A stretch of DNA of 64,000 nucleotides from Croceibacterium atlanticum (GCF_001008165.2 NZ_CP011452.2:1-64000); one strand, 5' to 3'; counted from the stretch's first letter, positions 1 through 8,235 are shown. Notes: a model not told the origin generated them from the letters alone. Made by a program: numbers and translations.

Positions 1-7
1 GCCAGCA

Positions 8-454
8 TCAGGCCAAGCGCCAGCGCCATCCGGACACCGCGCGGAAAAAGCTCCACTGCCGGTTCCGGCGCTTCGGCAAGTGCGTTGGTTGTCCACGGAG
101 TTTCAGCGCCTCCTGGCGCTCCAGTGGCGGGGAACGCAGGATAGCGGCGCTGCGGGCCGATCGCGGGATCGGCTGGTTGAACTGGCAACCATACAGCTTG
201 CCGCTCTGCCACACGATTCGCGCGCTGACCTGTTTCAGCGTGGGCAGATCGACCTGAACAGTCTCGCCGACTTTCAGCTGCAGCGAGCTTTCCAGAAGCA
301 GGCCGGTTTCGGACAGGTCATGAATCAGGACCTCTTCCTGATTCGCCTGCGGATCAGCGGTATGGAGCGCTTGCAGGCGCAGCCTTTTCCGGGATTTTCT
401 GCGTCTATCGCCAATGGGTTCCAGAACCGCCGGCTGCGACCTTGCCAACATCAT
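8..454 (-). CDS. PilZ domain protein, frameshifted and running off the left edge
   Basis: Single PilZ domain, the usual c-di-GMP receptor fold, with an N-terminal basic DRRRKSRKRLRLQ stretch holding the RxxxR-type ligand arginines and a middle part reading IHDLSETGLLLES (the D/NxSxxG motif). As sequenced it stops at 8-10 after a W/R-rich tail that looks out of frame. Shifting one base near 100-112 gives ETPWTTNALAEAPEPAVELF and then a hydrophobic ALALGLMLA segment still open at base 1. The true product is therefore probably longer and ends in a membrane helix outside the window. Start chosen at ATG 454 because GGAGAG lies 5 bases upstream; ATG 472 is possible. Partner enzyme unknown. Confidence 0.75.
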   Translation of the reverse strand: MMLARSQPAVLEPIGDRRRKSRKRLRLQALHTADPQANQEEVLIHDLSETGLLLESSLQLKVGETVQVDLPTLKQVSARIVWQSGKLYGCQFNQPIPRSARSAAILRSPPLERQEALKLRGQPTHLPKRRNRQWSFFRAVSGWRWRLA

Positions 455-847
455 GCACTCTCCGTTGTGCATGCTCTTTGGAGCCGAATTGGCTAATGAT
501 CCGTTGAGATGGCGAAATGATTTTCACGATGGGCAGGGCGCAGGCCGGGCCGCGCCGCTCAGTTCGGGAAATATCATGCTTTCAATCTGGTTACTGTCCC
601 TGGCGCAGTAGCCTGCTGTACGGCCTTTGCAGAACAGAAGTGGCAAGATCGGCGGGCGTTCATGGAGGTGCCGGGGATGAAAATGACACGCCCCGCGCGA
701 CATTCTGCTAGGGCCTTGACGCAGTGCGAAGCGGCTTTGTAGGGCGCCGGCGCATTCTGGGCTGTTGCGGCCCGTCTATTCCATCCGCTCGCCGAGTCCT
801 GTCGAAGGGCGATCCGGATCCAGCTGGCAGGGTGGAGGAGTGTATCC
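455..847. other. Gene-free leader between PilZ gene and purA
   Basis: About 390 bases separate the divergent PilZ and purA starts. I see no convincing gene. A possible sigma-70-like element has TTGACG at 716-721 followed about 17 bases later by a weak GTAGGG, and would fire toward purA. A dispersed repeat copy sits at 792-812. GGAGGAG at 834-840 is a good ribosome binding site for purA. The promoter reading is tentative. Confidence 0.4.
792..812. repeat. Dispersed repeat copy (GTCGAAGGGC family)
   Basis: The stretch CGAGTCCTGTCGAAGGGCG resembles the short intergenic repeat common in sphingomonads, whose complement reads CCTTCGACAGGCTCAG. A related copy in opposite orientation lies at 62632-62658 upstream of rpsL. 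Assignment rests on recall of the repeat family and on the similarity of the two copies. Confidence 0.45.
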
Positions 848-2133
848 ATGGCTAATGTTACCGTGATCGGCGCCCAATGGGTGACGAGGGCAAGGAAAGA
901 TCGTCGACTGGCTGGCCAGCCGTGCCGATGTGGTTGTCCGTTTCCAGGCGGCCACAATGCCGGCCACACGCTGGTGGTAGGCGATACGACCTACAAGCTC
1001 AGCCTGCTGCCCAGCGGCATTGTGACCGGCACCTTGTCGCTGATCGGCAATGGCGTGGTGCTCGACCCCTGGGCGCTGAAGGCGGAGATTGAACGGCTTG
1101 AAGGCCAGGGCGTATCGATCGAGGCGGAAAATTTCGGCATTGCCGATAATTGCCCGCTGATCCTGCCGCTGCATCGCGATCTGGACGGGCTGCGCGAATC
1201 TGCCGCCGGGAAGGGCAAGATCGGCACGACGGGGCGCGGTATCGGACCGGCATATGAAGACAAGGTCGGCCGCCGTGCGATCCGCGTCTGCGACCTGGCC
1301 CATCTGGACGAGCTGGAACCGCAGCTGGACCGGCTTTGCGCTCATCACGATGCGCTGCGGGCCGGCTTTGGCGAACCGCCGGTGGACCGTGCGGCATGCT
1401 GGCGGAACTCCGCGAAATCGCGCCTTTCGTCCTGCAATTCGCGCAGCCGGTGTGGAAACGCCTGCGCGATGTGCGCAAGGAAGGAGCGAAGATCCTGTTC
1501 GAAGGCGCGCAGGGCGTGCTGCTGGATGTCGATCACGGCACCTATCCCTTCGTCACCAGTTCCAACACCGTCAGCGGAACGGTGGCGAGCGGCAGCGGGC
1601 TGGGTCCGAATTCGGCCGGCTTCGTGCTCGGCATCGTCAAGGCCTATACCACGCGCGTAGGTTCTGGCCCGTTCCCGACGGAGCTGGAAGACGAAACGGG
1701 TGAGACGCTGGGCCGCAAGGGGCATGAATTCGGCACCGTGACGTCACGCAAGCGACGCTGCGGCTGGTTCGATGCCGTACTGGTCCGGCAGAGCTGCGCC
1801 ATCAGCGGCGTGACCGGTATTGCGCTGACGAAGCTGGACGTGCTGGACGGCTTTGAAACGATCCGTATCTGCACCGGCTATCGCCTGGATGGAGAAGTAA
1901 TCGACTATCTGCCCAGCCACGCCGCCGAACAGGCCCGTGTCGAACCGGTCTATGAAGAGATCGAAGGCTGGAGCGAGACGACCGCAGGCGCACGCAGCTG
2001 GGCCGAACTGCCTGCCCAGGCAATCAAATATATCCGCCGGATCGAAGAATTGATCGAATGTCCGGTGGCCAGCGTTTCGACCAGTCCTGAACGCGACGAT
2101 ACAATCCTGGTGCGGGATCCTTTCGCCGACTGA
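848..2133 (+). CDS. purA: Adenylosuccinate synthetase, four apparent frameshifts
   Basis: PurA condenses IMP and aspartate, using GTP, to adenylosuccinate in AMP synthesis. The full family sequence is present from [11 protein letters not shown] to the C-terminal [17 protein letters not shown], including [11 protein letters not shown], the [21 protein letters not shown] loop and [18 protein letters not shown]. The frame breaks four times by apparent loss of one base: in TGGG at 878-881 (family expects WGDEGKGK), in AAGG at 892-895, in CAGG at 945-948 (family FQGGHNAGH) and near 1394-1396. Restoring one G at each site gives an unbroken protein of about 429 residues. The sequence is otherwise highly conserved, so sequencing or assembly error is far more likely than decay of this near-essential gene. 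Confidence 0.88.
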
Positions 2134-2143
2134 TAATGGCGTG

Positions 2144-2164
2144 AAGGCGGCCATGTGCCGCCTT
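2144..2164 (+). terminator. Hairpin after purA
   Basis: Seven-base perfect stem AAGGCGG (2144-2150) and CCGCCTT (2158-2164) just past the purA stop. No clear T-run follows, so termination is plausible rather than certain. Confidence 0.4.
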
Positions 2165-2240
2165 CCCACCGGCCTGATCCCGGCCATCCGCTCTCATATC
2201 GTATTGCGGGCAAGGCGGGAGGCGGGTTTCACCATGCCGC

Positions 2241-2271
2241 AAATGAAACGGGCCCCGCTTGCGGGAGCCCG
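2241..2271 (-). terminator. Terminator of the leuC-grxD gene run
   Basis: On the minus strand a GC-rich stem (2261-2271 against 2249-2258, with one bulge and a two-base loop) is followed by TTTCATTT. It lies about 40 bases past the grxD stop and fits a rho-independent terminator. Confidence 0.55.
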
Positions 2272-2309
2272 ACATGGCCCGAGGGCCGTTCAAACCTGTC
2301 TGCCCGGCC

Positions 2310-2639
2310 TTATTCGGCCTTGGCGACCTGCTTTTCGTTCATGAGCTGCTGCAATTCGCCGGCTTCGTACATTTCCATCATGATGTCGCTGCCGCCGACA
2401 AATTCGCCCTTCACATAGAGCTGCGGAATGGTCGGCCAATCCGAATAGGACTTGATGCCCTGGCGGATTTCCGAATCCTGCAGCACGTCGACGCTGTCAT
2501 AAGCGACGCCGCAATGGTCGAGAATTGCCACCGCACGGCTGGAAAAACCGCATTGCGGGAAAAGCGGCGTGCCTTTCATGAAAAGGACGACGTCGTGGTC
2601 GCCCACGATCTTGGAAATGCGTTCGTTGGTTTCGGACAT
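2310..2639 (-). CDS. grxD: Monothiol CGFS glutaredoxin
   Basis: 109-residue glutaredoxin fold with KGTP, the single-cysteine active site CGFS (CGFSSRAV), WPTIPQLYV and GGSDIMMEM, the four conserved glutathione and Fe-S contact regions of the Grx4 family. CGFS glutaredoxins bind a [2Fe-2S] cluster with glutathione and pass it on in iron-sulfur trafficking, often in complex with BolA. Here bolA is the gene just upstream in the same direction (33-base gap), supporting a Grx-BolA pair. The downstream terminator suggests it closes the operon. Confidence 0.95.
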   Translation of the reverse strand: MSETNERISKIVGDHDVVLFMKGTPLFPQCGFSSRAVAILDHCGVAYDSVDVLQDSEIRQGIKSYSDWPTIPQLYVKGEFVGGSDIMMEMYEAGELQQLMNEKQVAKAE

Positions 2640-2671
2640 TACCTGGCCTTGCTTGAATTCGATCGTGACAG

Positions 2672-2905
2672 TCAGTTGGGAACGGCTGTCGTCAGTTGCA
2701 AGGCGTGAAGCTCCCCGCCCATGCGGCCGCCGAGTGCTTCATAGACCATCTTGTGCTGCTGCACGCGGCTTTTCCCGGCGAATGCGGGGGAAATGACGCG
2801 CGCCATATAATGATCGCCATCGCCTGCAAGATCTTCGATCACCACGTCGGCATCGGGCAGGGCGGCCTTGATCAGCGCTTCGATTTCGGCTGCCGGCATC
2901 GCCAT
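2672..2905 (-). CDS. bolA: BolA/IbaG family protein
   Basis: 77-residue BolA-like protein. The core GDGDHYMARVISPAF then GKSRVQQHKMVYEALGG and ELHALQL carries the conserved histidines that ligate a shared [2Fe-2S] cluster with a CGFS glutaredoxin. The next gene is grxD, which argues for a Fe-S chaperone role rather than the morphogene or transcription-factor role described for E. coli BolA. It follows the DUF1476 gene by 4 bases, so they are likely co-transcribed. Short for BolA sensu stricto and closer to the IbaG/BolA2 size. Confidence 0.9.
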   Translation of the reverse strand: MAMPAAEIEALIKAALPDADVVIEDLAGDGDHYMARVISPAFAGKSRVQQHKMVYEALGGRMGGELHALQLTTAVPN

Positions 2906-2909
2906 GGCG

Positions 2910-3233
2910 TTATGATCCGGTCATGAACTGGCGGCGCGCTTCGATGGCCATTTCCGCGAGAGCGGCACGCACACCGGCTTCGTCAATGTCGCATCCGGCA
3001 GCGGTCAGATCGCCCAGAACCTTGCGAATCACGTCTTCATCGCCCGCTTCTTCGAAATCCGCCTGGACCACCGCCTTGGCATAGGCTTCGGTTTCTTCGG
3101 GGGTCAGCGACATCTTTTCCGCCGCCCACTGGCCCAGCAGGCGATTGCGCCGCGCGGCGACGCGGAACGCGGTTTCCTCGTCCATGGCGAACTTGGCTTC
3201 TTCGCCGCGCTCGCGATCCTTGAAATCGGTCAT
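2910..3233 (-). CDS. ATPase inhibitor subunit zeta (DUF1476)
   Basis: 107 residues, four-helix DUF1476 family. It starts MTDFKDRERGEEAKFAMDEE and continues with AARRNRLLGQWAAEKM, conserved in alphaproteobacterial F1-ATPase inhibitor zeta. In Paracoccus this protein plugs the F1 rotor to block ATP hydrolysis; that function is by family, not seen here. Start chosen at ATG 3233 because the family begins MTxFxDRE; the ATG seven codons upstream is less likely. It lies in the leuD-to-grxD run, a common alphaproteobacterial arrangement. Confidence 0.9.
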   Translation of the reverse strand: MTDFKDRERGEEAKFAMDEETAFRVAARRNRLLGQWAAEKMSLTPEETEAYAKAVVQADFEEAGDEDVIRKVLGDLTAAGCDIDEAGVRAALAEMAIEARRQFMTGS

Positions 3234-3378
3234 GTGTTTCGGGCCTTTCGCCAATAGATTCGATTATGAAGAACCGTTCGTTCCGAGCCTGTCGGACCGT
3301 CGGGCTTCTTGCAAGAGCGGCGCTATAAGCAAAAGCCTTGCGACGACAAGGCCGGGAAATATGCGCCGGCAGGATTTG

Positions 3379-3980
3379 TCAGGCCGCGACGCTTGTGCCC
3401 CGGGCCAGCCAGGGTTTTGCGCAGCCAGCCGATCCTCATATTTGCGGATCGTATCGTTCTGCGCCAGCGTCAGCCCCACTTCGTCCAGCCCTTCCAGCAG
3501 GCAATGCTTGCGGAAAGGATCGATGTCGAAGCTGAAACGGTCCTGGAAGGGCGTGGTGACGACCTGGTTTTCCAGATCGATCGAGATCGGATCGGTCTGT
3601 GCCACTTCCAGCAGACGGTCCACCTGTTCCTGCGGCAGGGAGACCGTGAGGATGCCGTTCTTGAAGGCATTGCCGGAAAAGATGTCGGAAAAACTTGGCG
3701 CGATCACTGCCTTCACGCCCATGTCCAGCAGGGCCCAGGCGGCATGTTCGCGGCTGGAACCGCAGCCGAAATTATCGCCCGCGACAATGATCGGCGCGCC
3801 GGCGAATTCCGGATTGTCGAAGATATTGTCCTTGTCTTCCCGCACGGCCTCGAATGCGCCTTCGCCCAGACCTTCGCGGCTGATCGTTTTCAGCCAGCGC
3901 GCGGGGATGATCAGGTCGGTATCGACATTCTTGCGGCCGAAGGGATAGGCGCGGCCTTCCACTTCGCGCACGGGTTCCAT
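3379..3980 (-). CDS. leuD: 3-isopropylmalate dehydratase small subunit, 3' frameshift
   Basis: LeuD joins LeuC to isomerise 2- and 3-isopropylmalate in leucine synthesis. Visible: [17 protein letters not shown], the swivelling-domain [13 protein letters not shown] motif and the C-terminal [14 protein letters not shown] then IRKYE. After LAAQNP the frame as sequenced runs on to 3264 with a low-quality tail. Adding one C in the run at 3411-3414 gives [16 protein letters not shown] and a stop at 3379-3381, the length (about 200 aa) and ending expected of the family. ATG 3980 overlaps the stop of the upstream 54-codon gene (TGATG), which decides the start. Confidence 0.92.
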
Positions 3981-4144
3981 CAATCCGTCTCCGGCTGTTC
4001 GTCAAAGGGCGTGGTGAAGCTTTTCAGCTTCTCGTCCTTCTTCTTCTTGCTGACGAACAGCAGCGCCGCAGCCACAGCCGCGGAACCGATCGCGCCGGCG
4101 ATGGCAGCCTTGCCGCCGATGCCCAATTCGTTTTTCTTGCTCAT
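3980..4144 (-). CDS. Small single-pass membrane protein in the leu operon
   Basis: 54 residues starting [20 protein letters not shown], then a hydrophobic [10 protein letters not shown] segment (roughly residues 20-31), a KKKKDEKLK positive patch and an acidic tail ending QPETD. The layout suggests one helix with the charged C-terminus in the cytoplasm. Its TGA overlaps the leuD ATG, so translation is probably coupled. Function unknown; I recognise no family. Codon use and overlap make it a credible gene. Confidence 0.7.
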   Translation of the reverse strand: MSKKNELGIGGKAAIAGAIGSAAVAAALLFVSKKKKDEKLKSFTTPFDEQPETD

Positions 4145-4182
4145 GGCCACTCAATGCTACTCTCGCGGCGCGGAAACAAGTC

Positions 4183-4686
4183 TCAAGGCAGGTATTTGCC
4201 GAGCTCTGCCCAAAGGTTTTGTTTCTCCCCCAGGCTCATGCTCGCATGGGCCGGACTGGAAGAGGGCAGGGGTACCAATGCCAGCCCGCTATCGGCCAGC
4301 TGCTTCATCCCGATAGCCTGCGATTTGCGGCCGTTGAAGCCCACGGCGCGCAGATCCGGCAAAGTCGCGGTCAGTTCCGGCAAGGCGCGCGGCTGCACAT
4401 CGCGCATGGACGCATCGAGGCTCCCTTCGCGGCGGGCGGAGGCGACCGTATCCCACAATCCGATCCTTGCCGCGAGCAGGGCAGCCAGCCTTGCTTCGTA
4501 ATCGAGCGCGGGCAAATCCACCCCGATCACATGGCCGACCAGCTGCCAGAAACGGTTCTGGGGATGGGCGTAATATCGCTGCTGCGCGAGTGAGGTTTCA
4601 CCCGGCAGGCTGCCAAGTATCAGCACGCGCGTATCGGGCGCGACGACCGGTTGAAAAGCGGATTTGCGGACCGGACTAGCGGGCAA
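4183..4686 (-). CDS. Hypoxanthine/deoxyinosine DNA glycosylase (UDG family 6-like)
   Basis: 167 residues of the uracil-DNA glycosylase superfamily: [26 protein letters not shown], a central LWDTV and a C-terminal LPSSSPAHA. The HPQNRFW motif and the SSSPAHA loop match the hypoxanthine-DNA glycosylase (HDG) group, which removes deaminated adenine. The TTG start at 4686 overlaps the leuC stop by 11 bases, so it is translated with the leucine genes. The metabolic link is unclear; placement may be only convenience. Confidence 0.85.
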   Translation of the reverse strand: MPASPVRKSAFQPVVAPDTRVLILGSLPGETSLAQQRYYAHPQNRFWQLVGHVIGVDLPALDYEARLAALLAARIGLWDTVASARREGSLDASMRDVQPRALPELTATLPDLRAVGFNGRKSQAIGMKQLADSGLALVPLPSSSPAHASMSLGEKQNLWAELGKYLP

Positions 4687-6109
4687 GATCCCGCACGTCT
4701 GTCAGCCTGCCGGTAATCGCGGCGGCAGCGGCCATTGCGGGGCTGACCAGATGCGTCCGCGCACCGGGGCCCTGCCGGCCGACGAAATTGCGGTTGCTGG
4801 TGGACGCGCAGCGTTCACCCGCAGGCACCTTGTCCGGGTTCATGCCGAGACAGGCCGAACAGCCCGGTTCGCGCCATTCCAGCCCGGCATCGGTGAAGAT
4901 CTTGTCCAGCCCTTCCGCTTCGGCCTGCATCTTCACCAGGCCCGAGCCGGGGACGACAATGGCCCATTTGATATTGTCGGCCTTCTTGCGGCCCTTCAGC
5001 ACTTCGGCCGCGGCGCGCAGATCCTCTATCCGGCTGTTGGTGCAACTGCCGATGAAGATGTTCTGCACTTCGATGTCGGACATGGCCTGTCCGGGTTCCA
5101 GTCCCATATATTTGAGACTGGCCCGCGCTGCTTCCTGCTTTGACGGATCGCTGAAGCTTTCCGGTGCGGGCACGACGCCGCCGATCGCCACCGTGTCTTC
5201 CGGGCTGGTGCCCCAGGTTACGGTCGGTTCGACATCGGCGGCCTGGATCACCACGGATTTATCGAAACTTGCGCCTTCATCAGTGCGCAGCGTCTTCCAG
5301 TATTCGAGCGCCGCATCCCATTCCGCGCCCTGCGGTGCGAAGGGGCGGCCCTTGAGATAGGCGAAGGTCCTTTCGTCGGGCGCGACCAGGCCGGCGCGGG
5401 CACCGCCTTCAATGCTCATATTGCAGACGGTCAACCGGCCTTCGACGCTCATCTCCTCGAACACCTTGCCGCGATATTCGATCACATGGCCGGTGCCGCC
5501 GGCCGTGCCGATCGCGCCGACAATGTGCAGGATCAGATCCTTGGAGCTGACGCCTTCGGGCAAATCGCCTTCGACGCGCACTTCCATCGTCTTCGATTGC
5601 TTCAGCAGCAGGGTCTGCGTGGCCAGCACATGTTCGACTTCGCTGGTGCCGATGCCGAAGGCCAGCGCGCCAACGCCGCCATGGGCGGCCGTGTGGCTAT
5701 CGCCGCAGACAATCGTGGTGCCGGGGAGGGAAAATCCCTGTTCCGGGCCGACCACATGGACAATGCCCTGTTCCCGCGCCGTTGCGCCGAAATAACGGAT
5801 GCCGAAATCGGCGACATTCTTCTCCAGCGCGGCCAATTGCTGCGCACTTTGCGGATCTTCGATCGGCAGGCGATTGCCCGCCGCGTCGAGTCGCGCCGTG
5901 GTCGGCACGTTGTGATCGGGCACGGCCAGCGTCAGTTCGGGCCGGCGGACCTTGCGGCCGGTCAGGCGCAATGCCTCGAAAGCCTGCGGGCTGGTGACTT
6001 CGTGGACGAGGTGACGGTCGATGAAGATCAGGCATGTGCCGTCCTCCCGCCGTTCGATAACGTGTTCGTCCCAGATCTTCTCGTACAATGTGCGTGGTTT
6101 GCTGGCCAT
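4676..6109 (-). CDS. leuC: 3-isopropylmalate dehydratase large subunit
   Basis: 477-residue aconitase-family subunit. [11 protein letters not shown] in the first third, the [4Fe-4S] ligands in FIGSCTNSR and GCSACLGMN, and the C-terminal [13 protein letters not shown] all fit LeuC. It acts with LeuD in leucine biosynthesis in the cytoplasm. Start taken at ATG 6109 ([16 protein letters not shown], the family start). The gene is divergent from crtZ with an 79-base gap and heads a minus-strand run through grxD. Confidence 0.97.
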   Translation of the reverse strand: MASKPRTLYEKIWDEHVIERREDGTCLIFIDRHLVHEVTSPQAFEALRLTGRKVRRPELTLAVPDHNVPTTARLDAAGNRLPIEDPQSAQQLAALEKNVADFGIRYFGATAREQGIVHVVGPEQGFSLPGTTIVCGDSHTAAHGGVGALAFGIGTSEVEHVLATQTLLLKQSKTMEVRVEGDLPEGVSSKDLILHIVGAIGTAGGTGHVIEYRGKVFEEMSVEGRLTVCNMSIEGGARAGLVAPDERTFAYLKGRPFAPQGAEWDAALEYWKTLRTDEGASFDKSVVIQAADVEPTVTWGTSPEDTVAIGGVVPAPESFSDPSKQEAARASLKYMGLEPGQAMSDIEVQNIFIGSCTNSRIEDLRAAAEVLKGRKKADNIKWAIVVPGSGLVKMQAEAEGLDKIFTDAGLEWREPGCSACLGMNPDKVPAGERCASTSNRNFVGRQGPGARTHLVSPAMAAAAAITGRLTDVRDLAR

Positions 6110-6188
6110 GCCGGGGCAAATGGCGCGTGATTGCTGGCAAGGCAAGCGGGGGCTGTCGCTTTGCGCGCGAAAAGCCTATTTAGCCCAC

Positions 6189-6707
6189 ATGGAATGGATC
6201 GCACCTCTGCTGATCGTGCTGGCCAGCATGGCGGCCATGGAATGGGTCGCCTGGGCCAGCCACAAATATATCATGCACGGCTTCGGCTGGGCATGGCACC
6301 GCGACCATCATGAACCGCATGACAAATTGCTGGAAAAGAATGATCTCTACGGGCTGGTGGGTGCCGTGATGAGCATTTCGATGTTCGCCGTCGGCAGCCC
6401 GCTGGTAATGGGTGAAAATGCCTGGTGGCCGGGCACCTGGATCGGGCTCGGCATTCTTGGTTACGGAATAATCTACACGCTGATCCATGACGGGCTGGTG
6501 CATCAGCGCTATTTCCGCTGGGTGCCCAAACGCGGCTATGCCAAGCGGCTGGTGCAGGCGCACAAGCTGCATCATGCAACCATCGGCAAGGAAGGCGGGG
6601 TCAGCTTCGGCTTTGTCCTCGCCCGCGATCCGGCAAAGCTGAAGGCGGAACTGAAGCGCCAGCGCGAGGCGGGTATCGCCGTGGTGCGGGAGAGCGCGGG
6701 CGGCTGA
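6189..6707 (+). CDS. crtZ: Beta-carotene hydroxylase
   Basis: 172-residue membrane di-iron hydroxylase of the fatty acid hydroxylase superfamily. Histidine clusters HKYIMHG, HRDHHEPH, HDGLVHQR and HKLHH are placed as in CrtZ, between four hydrophobic segments. CrtZ adds 3-hydroxyls to beta-carotene rings to give zeaxanthin, consistent with a yellow or orange sphingomonad. No other crt gene is in the window, so it stands alone here. Start ATG 6189 (MEWIAPLL). Confidence 0.93.
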   Translation: MEWIAPLLIVLASMAAMEWVAWASHKYIMHGFGWAWHRDHHEPHDKLLEKNDLYGLVGAVMSISMFAVGSPLVMGENAWWPGTWIGLGILGYGIIYTLIHDGLVHQRYFRWVPKRGYAKRLVQAHKLHHATIGKEGGVSFGFVLARDPAKLKAELKRQREAGIAVVRESAGG

Positions 6708-6723
6708 TCGTACCGCCTGATAT

Positions 6724-6753
6724 CCTCGTCATTACGAGGAGGCGAAGCAATCT
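6724..6753. repeat. CCTCGTCATTACGAGG repeat
   Basis: Six-base stem CCTCGT/ACGAGG followed by AGGCGAAGCAATCT. This matches the short palindromic intergenic repeat (CGTCATTGCGAGG...GAAGCAATC) scattered in many alphaproteobacterial genomes. It lies between the convergent crtZ and ybaN genes and reaches into the ybaN stop. Confidence 0.55.
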
Positions 6754-7102
6754 ATTCGTTGCGGGTCCAGATCCACACTGCCACGGCCACCAGCATTCCG
6801 ACTGACAACAGCGCCCAGGGATAGCCAACCAGATACCAGGTGAGGGAACCGGCCAGCGCCATTGCCGTGATGGCCGAAATCTTCGCCTTGCGGGAAATGG
6901 CCCGTTTTTCGCGCCAGTCGCGCAGGGCCTTGCCGTATCGCGGATGCTCCAGCATCTTGCGCTCCCAAGCGGGGTTGCCGCGTGCGAAGCAGAATGCCGC
7001 CACCAGAAAGAACACGAAGCCCGGCATCATCGGCAGGATCACACCGATCCAGCCAAGTGTCAGGAAGAACAGGCCGGCCGCGAACCAGAACGGCCGCGGC
7101 AT
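6752..7102 (-). CDS. YbaN/DUF454 family inner membrane protein
   Basis: 116 residues of the DUF454 family: an N-terminal hydrophobic pair (FWFAAGLFFLTLGWIGVILP and a following FVFFLVAAFCFARG), a cytoplasmic HPRYGKALRDWREKRAI motif and two more C-terminal helices. Function is unknown across the family. It starts 2 bases after the sufE stop, so the two are one operon. Confidence 0.85.
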   Translation of the reverse strand: MPRPFWFAAGLFFLTLGWIGVILPMMPGFVFFLVAAFCFARGNPAWERKMLEHPRYGKALRDWREKRAISRKAKISAITAMALAGSLTWYLVGYPWALLSVGMLVAVAVWIWTRNE

Positions 7103-7104
7103 GA

Positions 7105-7512
7105 TCAGGCCGCCGCGATGCGCGCGGCGTGTTCCTGCACCAGCGCGATCATATTGGGCACGCCCTGGGTGCGGTTGGAACTGAGCTGGTTGCGCAGATC
7201 GAACGGTTCGAGCGCGGCGGTGATGTCCATCTTCGCCACTTCTTCGGCCGGCTTGTCCTGCACGGCGGAGATTACGAGCGCGACGATACCCTTGGTGATG
7301 GCGGCGTTGCTGTCGGCCAGGAAATGCAGCGTGTCTCCCTGCTCCGTGGGATAGACCCAGACCTGCGCGGAACAGCCGCGAACCAGGGTGGCATCGGTCT
7401 TCAGCGCGGCCGGCATTTCATCCAGTTCCCGCCCCAGTTCGATCAGCAGGCGATAGCGTTCATCGCCTTCGAGGAATTCATATTCTTCGCGGATATCGTC
7501 GAGTGAGCGCAT
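7105..7512 (-). CDS. sufE: SufE family Fe-S assembly protein
   Basis: 135 residues. SufE accepts persulfide sulfur from the SufS cysteine desulfurase and boosts its activity. The acceptor cysteine is in RGCSAQVWVYP. The preceding YEFLEGDERYRLLIELGR and the C-terminal NRTQGVPNMIALVQEHA are family hallmarks. It is apart from any suf operon here and pairs with a DUF454 gene. Confidence 0.93.
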   Translation of the reverse strand: MRSLDDIREEYEFLEGDERYRLLIELGRELDEMPAALKTDATLVRGCSAQVWVYPTEQGDTLHFLADSNAAITKGIVALVISAVQDKPAEEVAKMDITAALEPFDLRNQLSSNRTQGVPNMIALVQEHAARIAAA

Positions 7513-7598
7513 GAGCCGCGTCTATCGACTTGCGAGTGGTTTTCAAACATCTTCTGCCCATCCGTGCGGACGAGCGAGGGGGCTGCCCACGGCGCCCC

Positions 7599-7847
7599 CT
7601 ACAAATCCACCCCGCTGGCGATGGCTTCCAGCTTGCGAATGCGCTCTTTCAGATCGGCCAGTTCGATGCGCGCTGCACCTTCGCGATGGCCGCTATCCAC
7701 TTCCGCGGGCTGGGCGCGCCTGTTCAGTTCCAGTTCGCGCGATTTCAGCGCCAGCCAGTCCTGCCAGCCTTTCAGCGCGGCAGCGGCAATTACCAGCAGG
7801 CCGATCAGGGCACAGGCGGCGATCAGCATGGGTTCGCTCAAGATCAT
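7599..7847 (-). CDS. PspB-like small membrane protein (last of the psp run)
   Basis: 82 residues: one N-terminal helix (LIAACALIGLLVIAAAAL, about residues 8-25) and a cytoplasmic charged coil ending LKERIRKLEAIASGVDL. The RIRKLEAI element matches the C-terminal RhxxLExI motif of the other small proteins upstream and of E. coli PspB (RERIQALESIL). It is the shortest and most divergent member. Likely the last gene of the psp operon. Specific role unknown. Confidence 0.7.
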   Translation of the reverse strand: MILSEPMLIAACALIGLLVIAAAALKGWQDWLALKSRELELNRRAQPAEVDSGHREGAARIELADLKERIRKLEAIASGVDL

Positions 7848-7871
7848 GGTGTCACTGCCTCCTTCCAGAGC

Positions 7872-8135
7872 TTATTCGTCGCGCAGCTTGTCGATTTCAT
7901 CGGACAGCCGCTTTGCGCCGCGATTGTCGGTGGCGATGCGTTCCAGCACCTGGATCCGCTCGCGCAATTCCTCGACCTCGCGTTCCAGTTCCGCCTCGCG
8001 CTGGCGATTGCCGAACTGGCGCGGCGTGCCGTTTTCATCCTCATACATGCCGTGTTCGGAGAGCTGCCTGGTGCGCCACGCCTTGTAGAGAATACCGGCG
8101 ATCACGATCAGGAAAATGAAAGTCCAGAAGCTCAC
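7872..8135 (-). CDS. PspB-like small membrane protein
   Basis: 87 residues from GTG 8135: SFWTFIFLIVIAGILYKAW is a membrane helix, followed by an acidic/basic coiled coil with LRERIQVLERIATD and a tail DEIDKLRDE. The GTG was chosen because GAGAAGG lies 7-13 bases upstream and because it overlaps the TGA of a 29-codon ORF (GTGA). A longer in-frame start is possible but lacks support. Domain layout equals PspB, the inner-membrane partner of PspC in the phage-shock response. Confidence 0.75.
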   Translation of the reverse strand: MSFWTFIFLIVIAGILYKAWRTRQLSEHGMYEDENGTPRQFGNRQREAELEREVEELRERIQVLERIATDNRGAKRLSDEIDKLRDE

Positions 8136-8221
8136 CGGACCTTCTCCCGTCCGGACGGACCTGCGCCCCACCGGACGAAATCGCTGTCAAAGGCGATGTC
8201 GGCGTTGATGATCGGGTCCAT
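8132..8221 (-). CDS. Possible 29-residue micro-ORF in the psp operon
   Basis: ATG 8221 to TGA 8132 encodes MDPIINADIAFDSDFV followed by a basic tail ending KVR. Its stop overlaps the GTG of the next gene in a GTGA arrangement typical of translational coupling. No hydrophobic segment. It may be a real small protein or only a leader that delivers ribosomes to the next gene. Confidence 0.35.
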   Translation of the reverse strand: MDPIINADIAFDSDFVRWGAGPSGREKVR

Positions 8222-8235
8222 TGCCGCGTTTCCTC

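Noticed and set aside
848-2133. purA as a genuine pseudogene
   Set aside because: All motifs are intact with no missense decay, the losses are mostly in short G runs, and neighbouring genes show the same kind of break, so errors are more likely.
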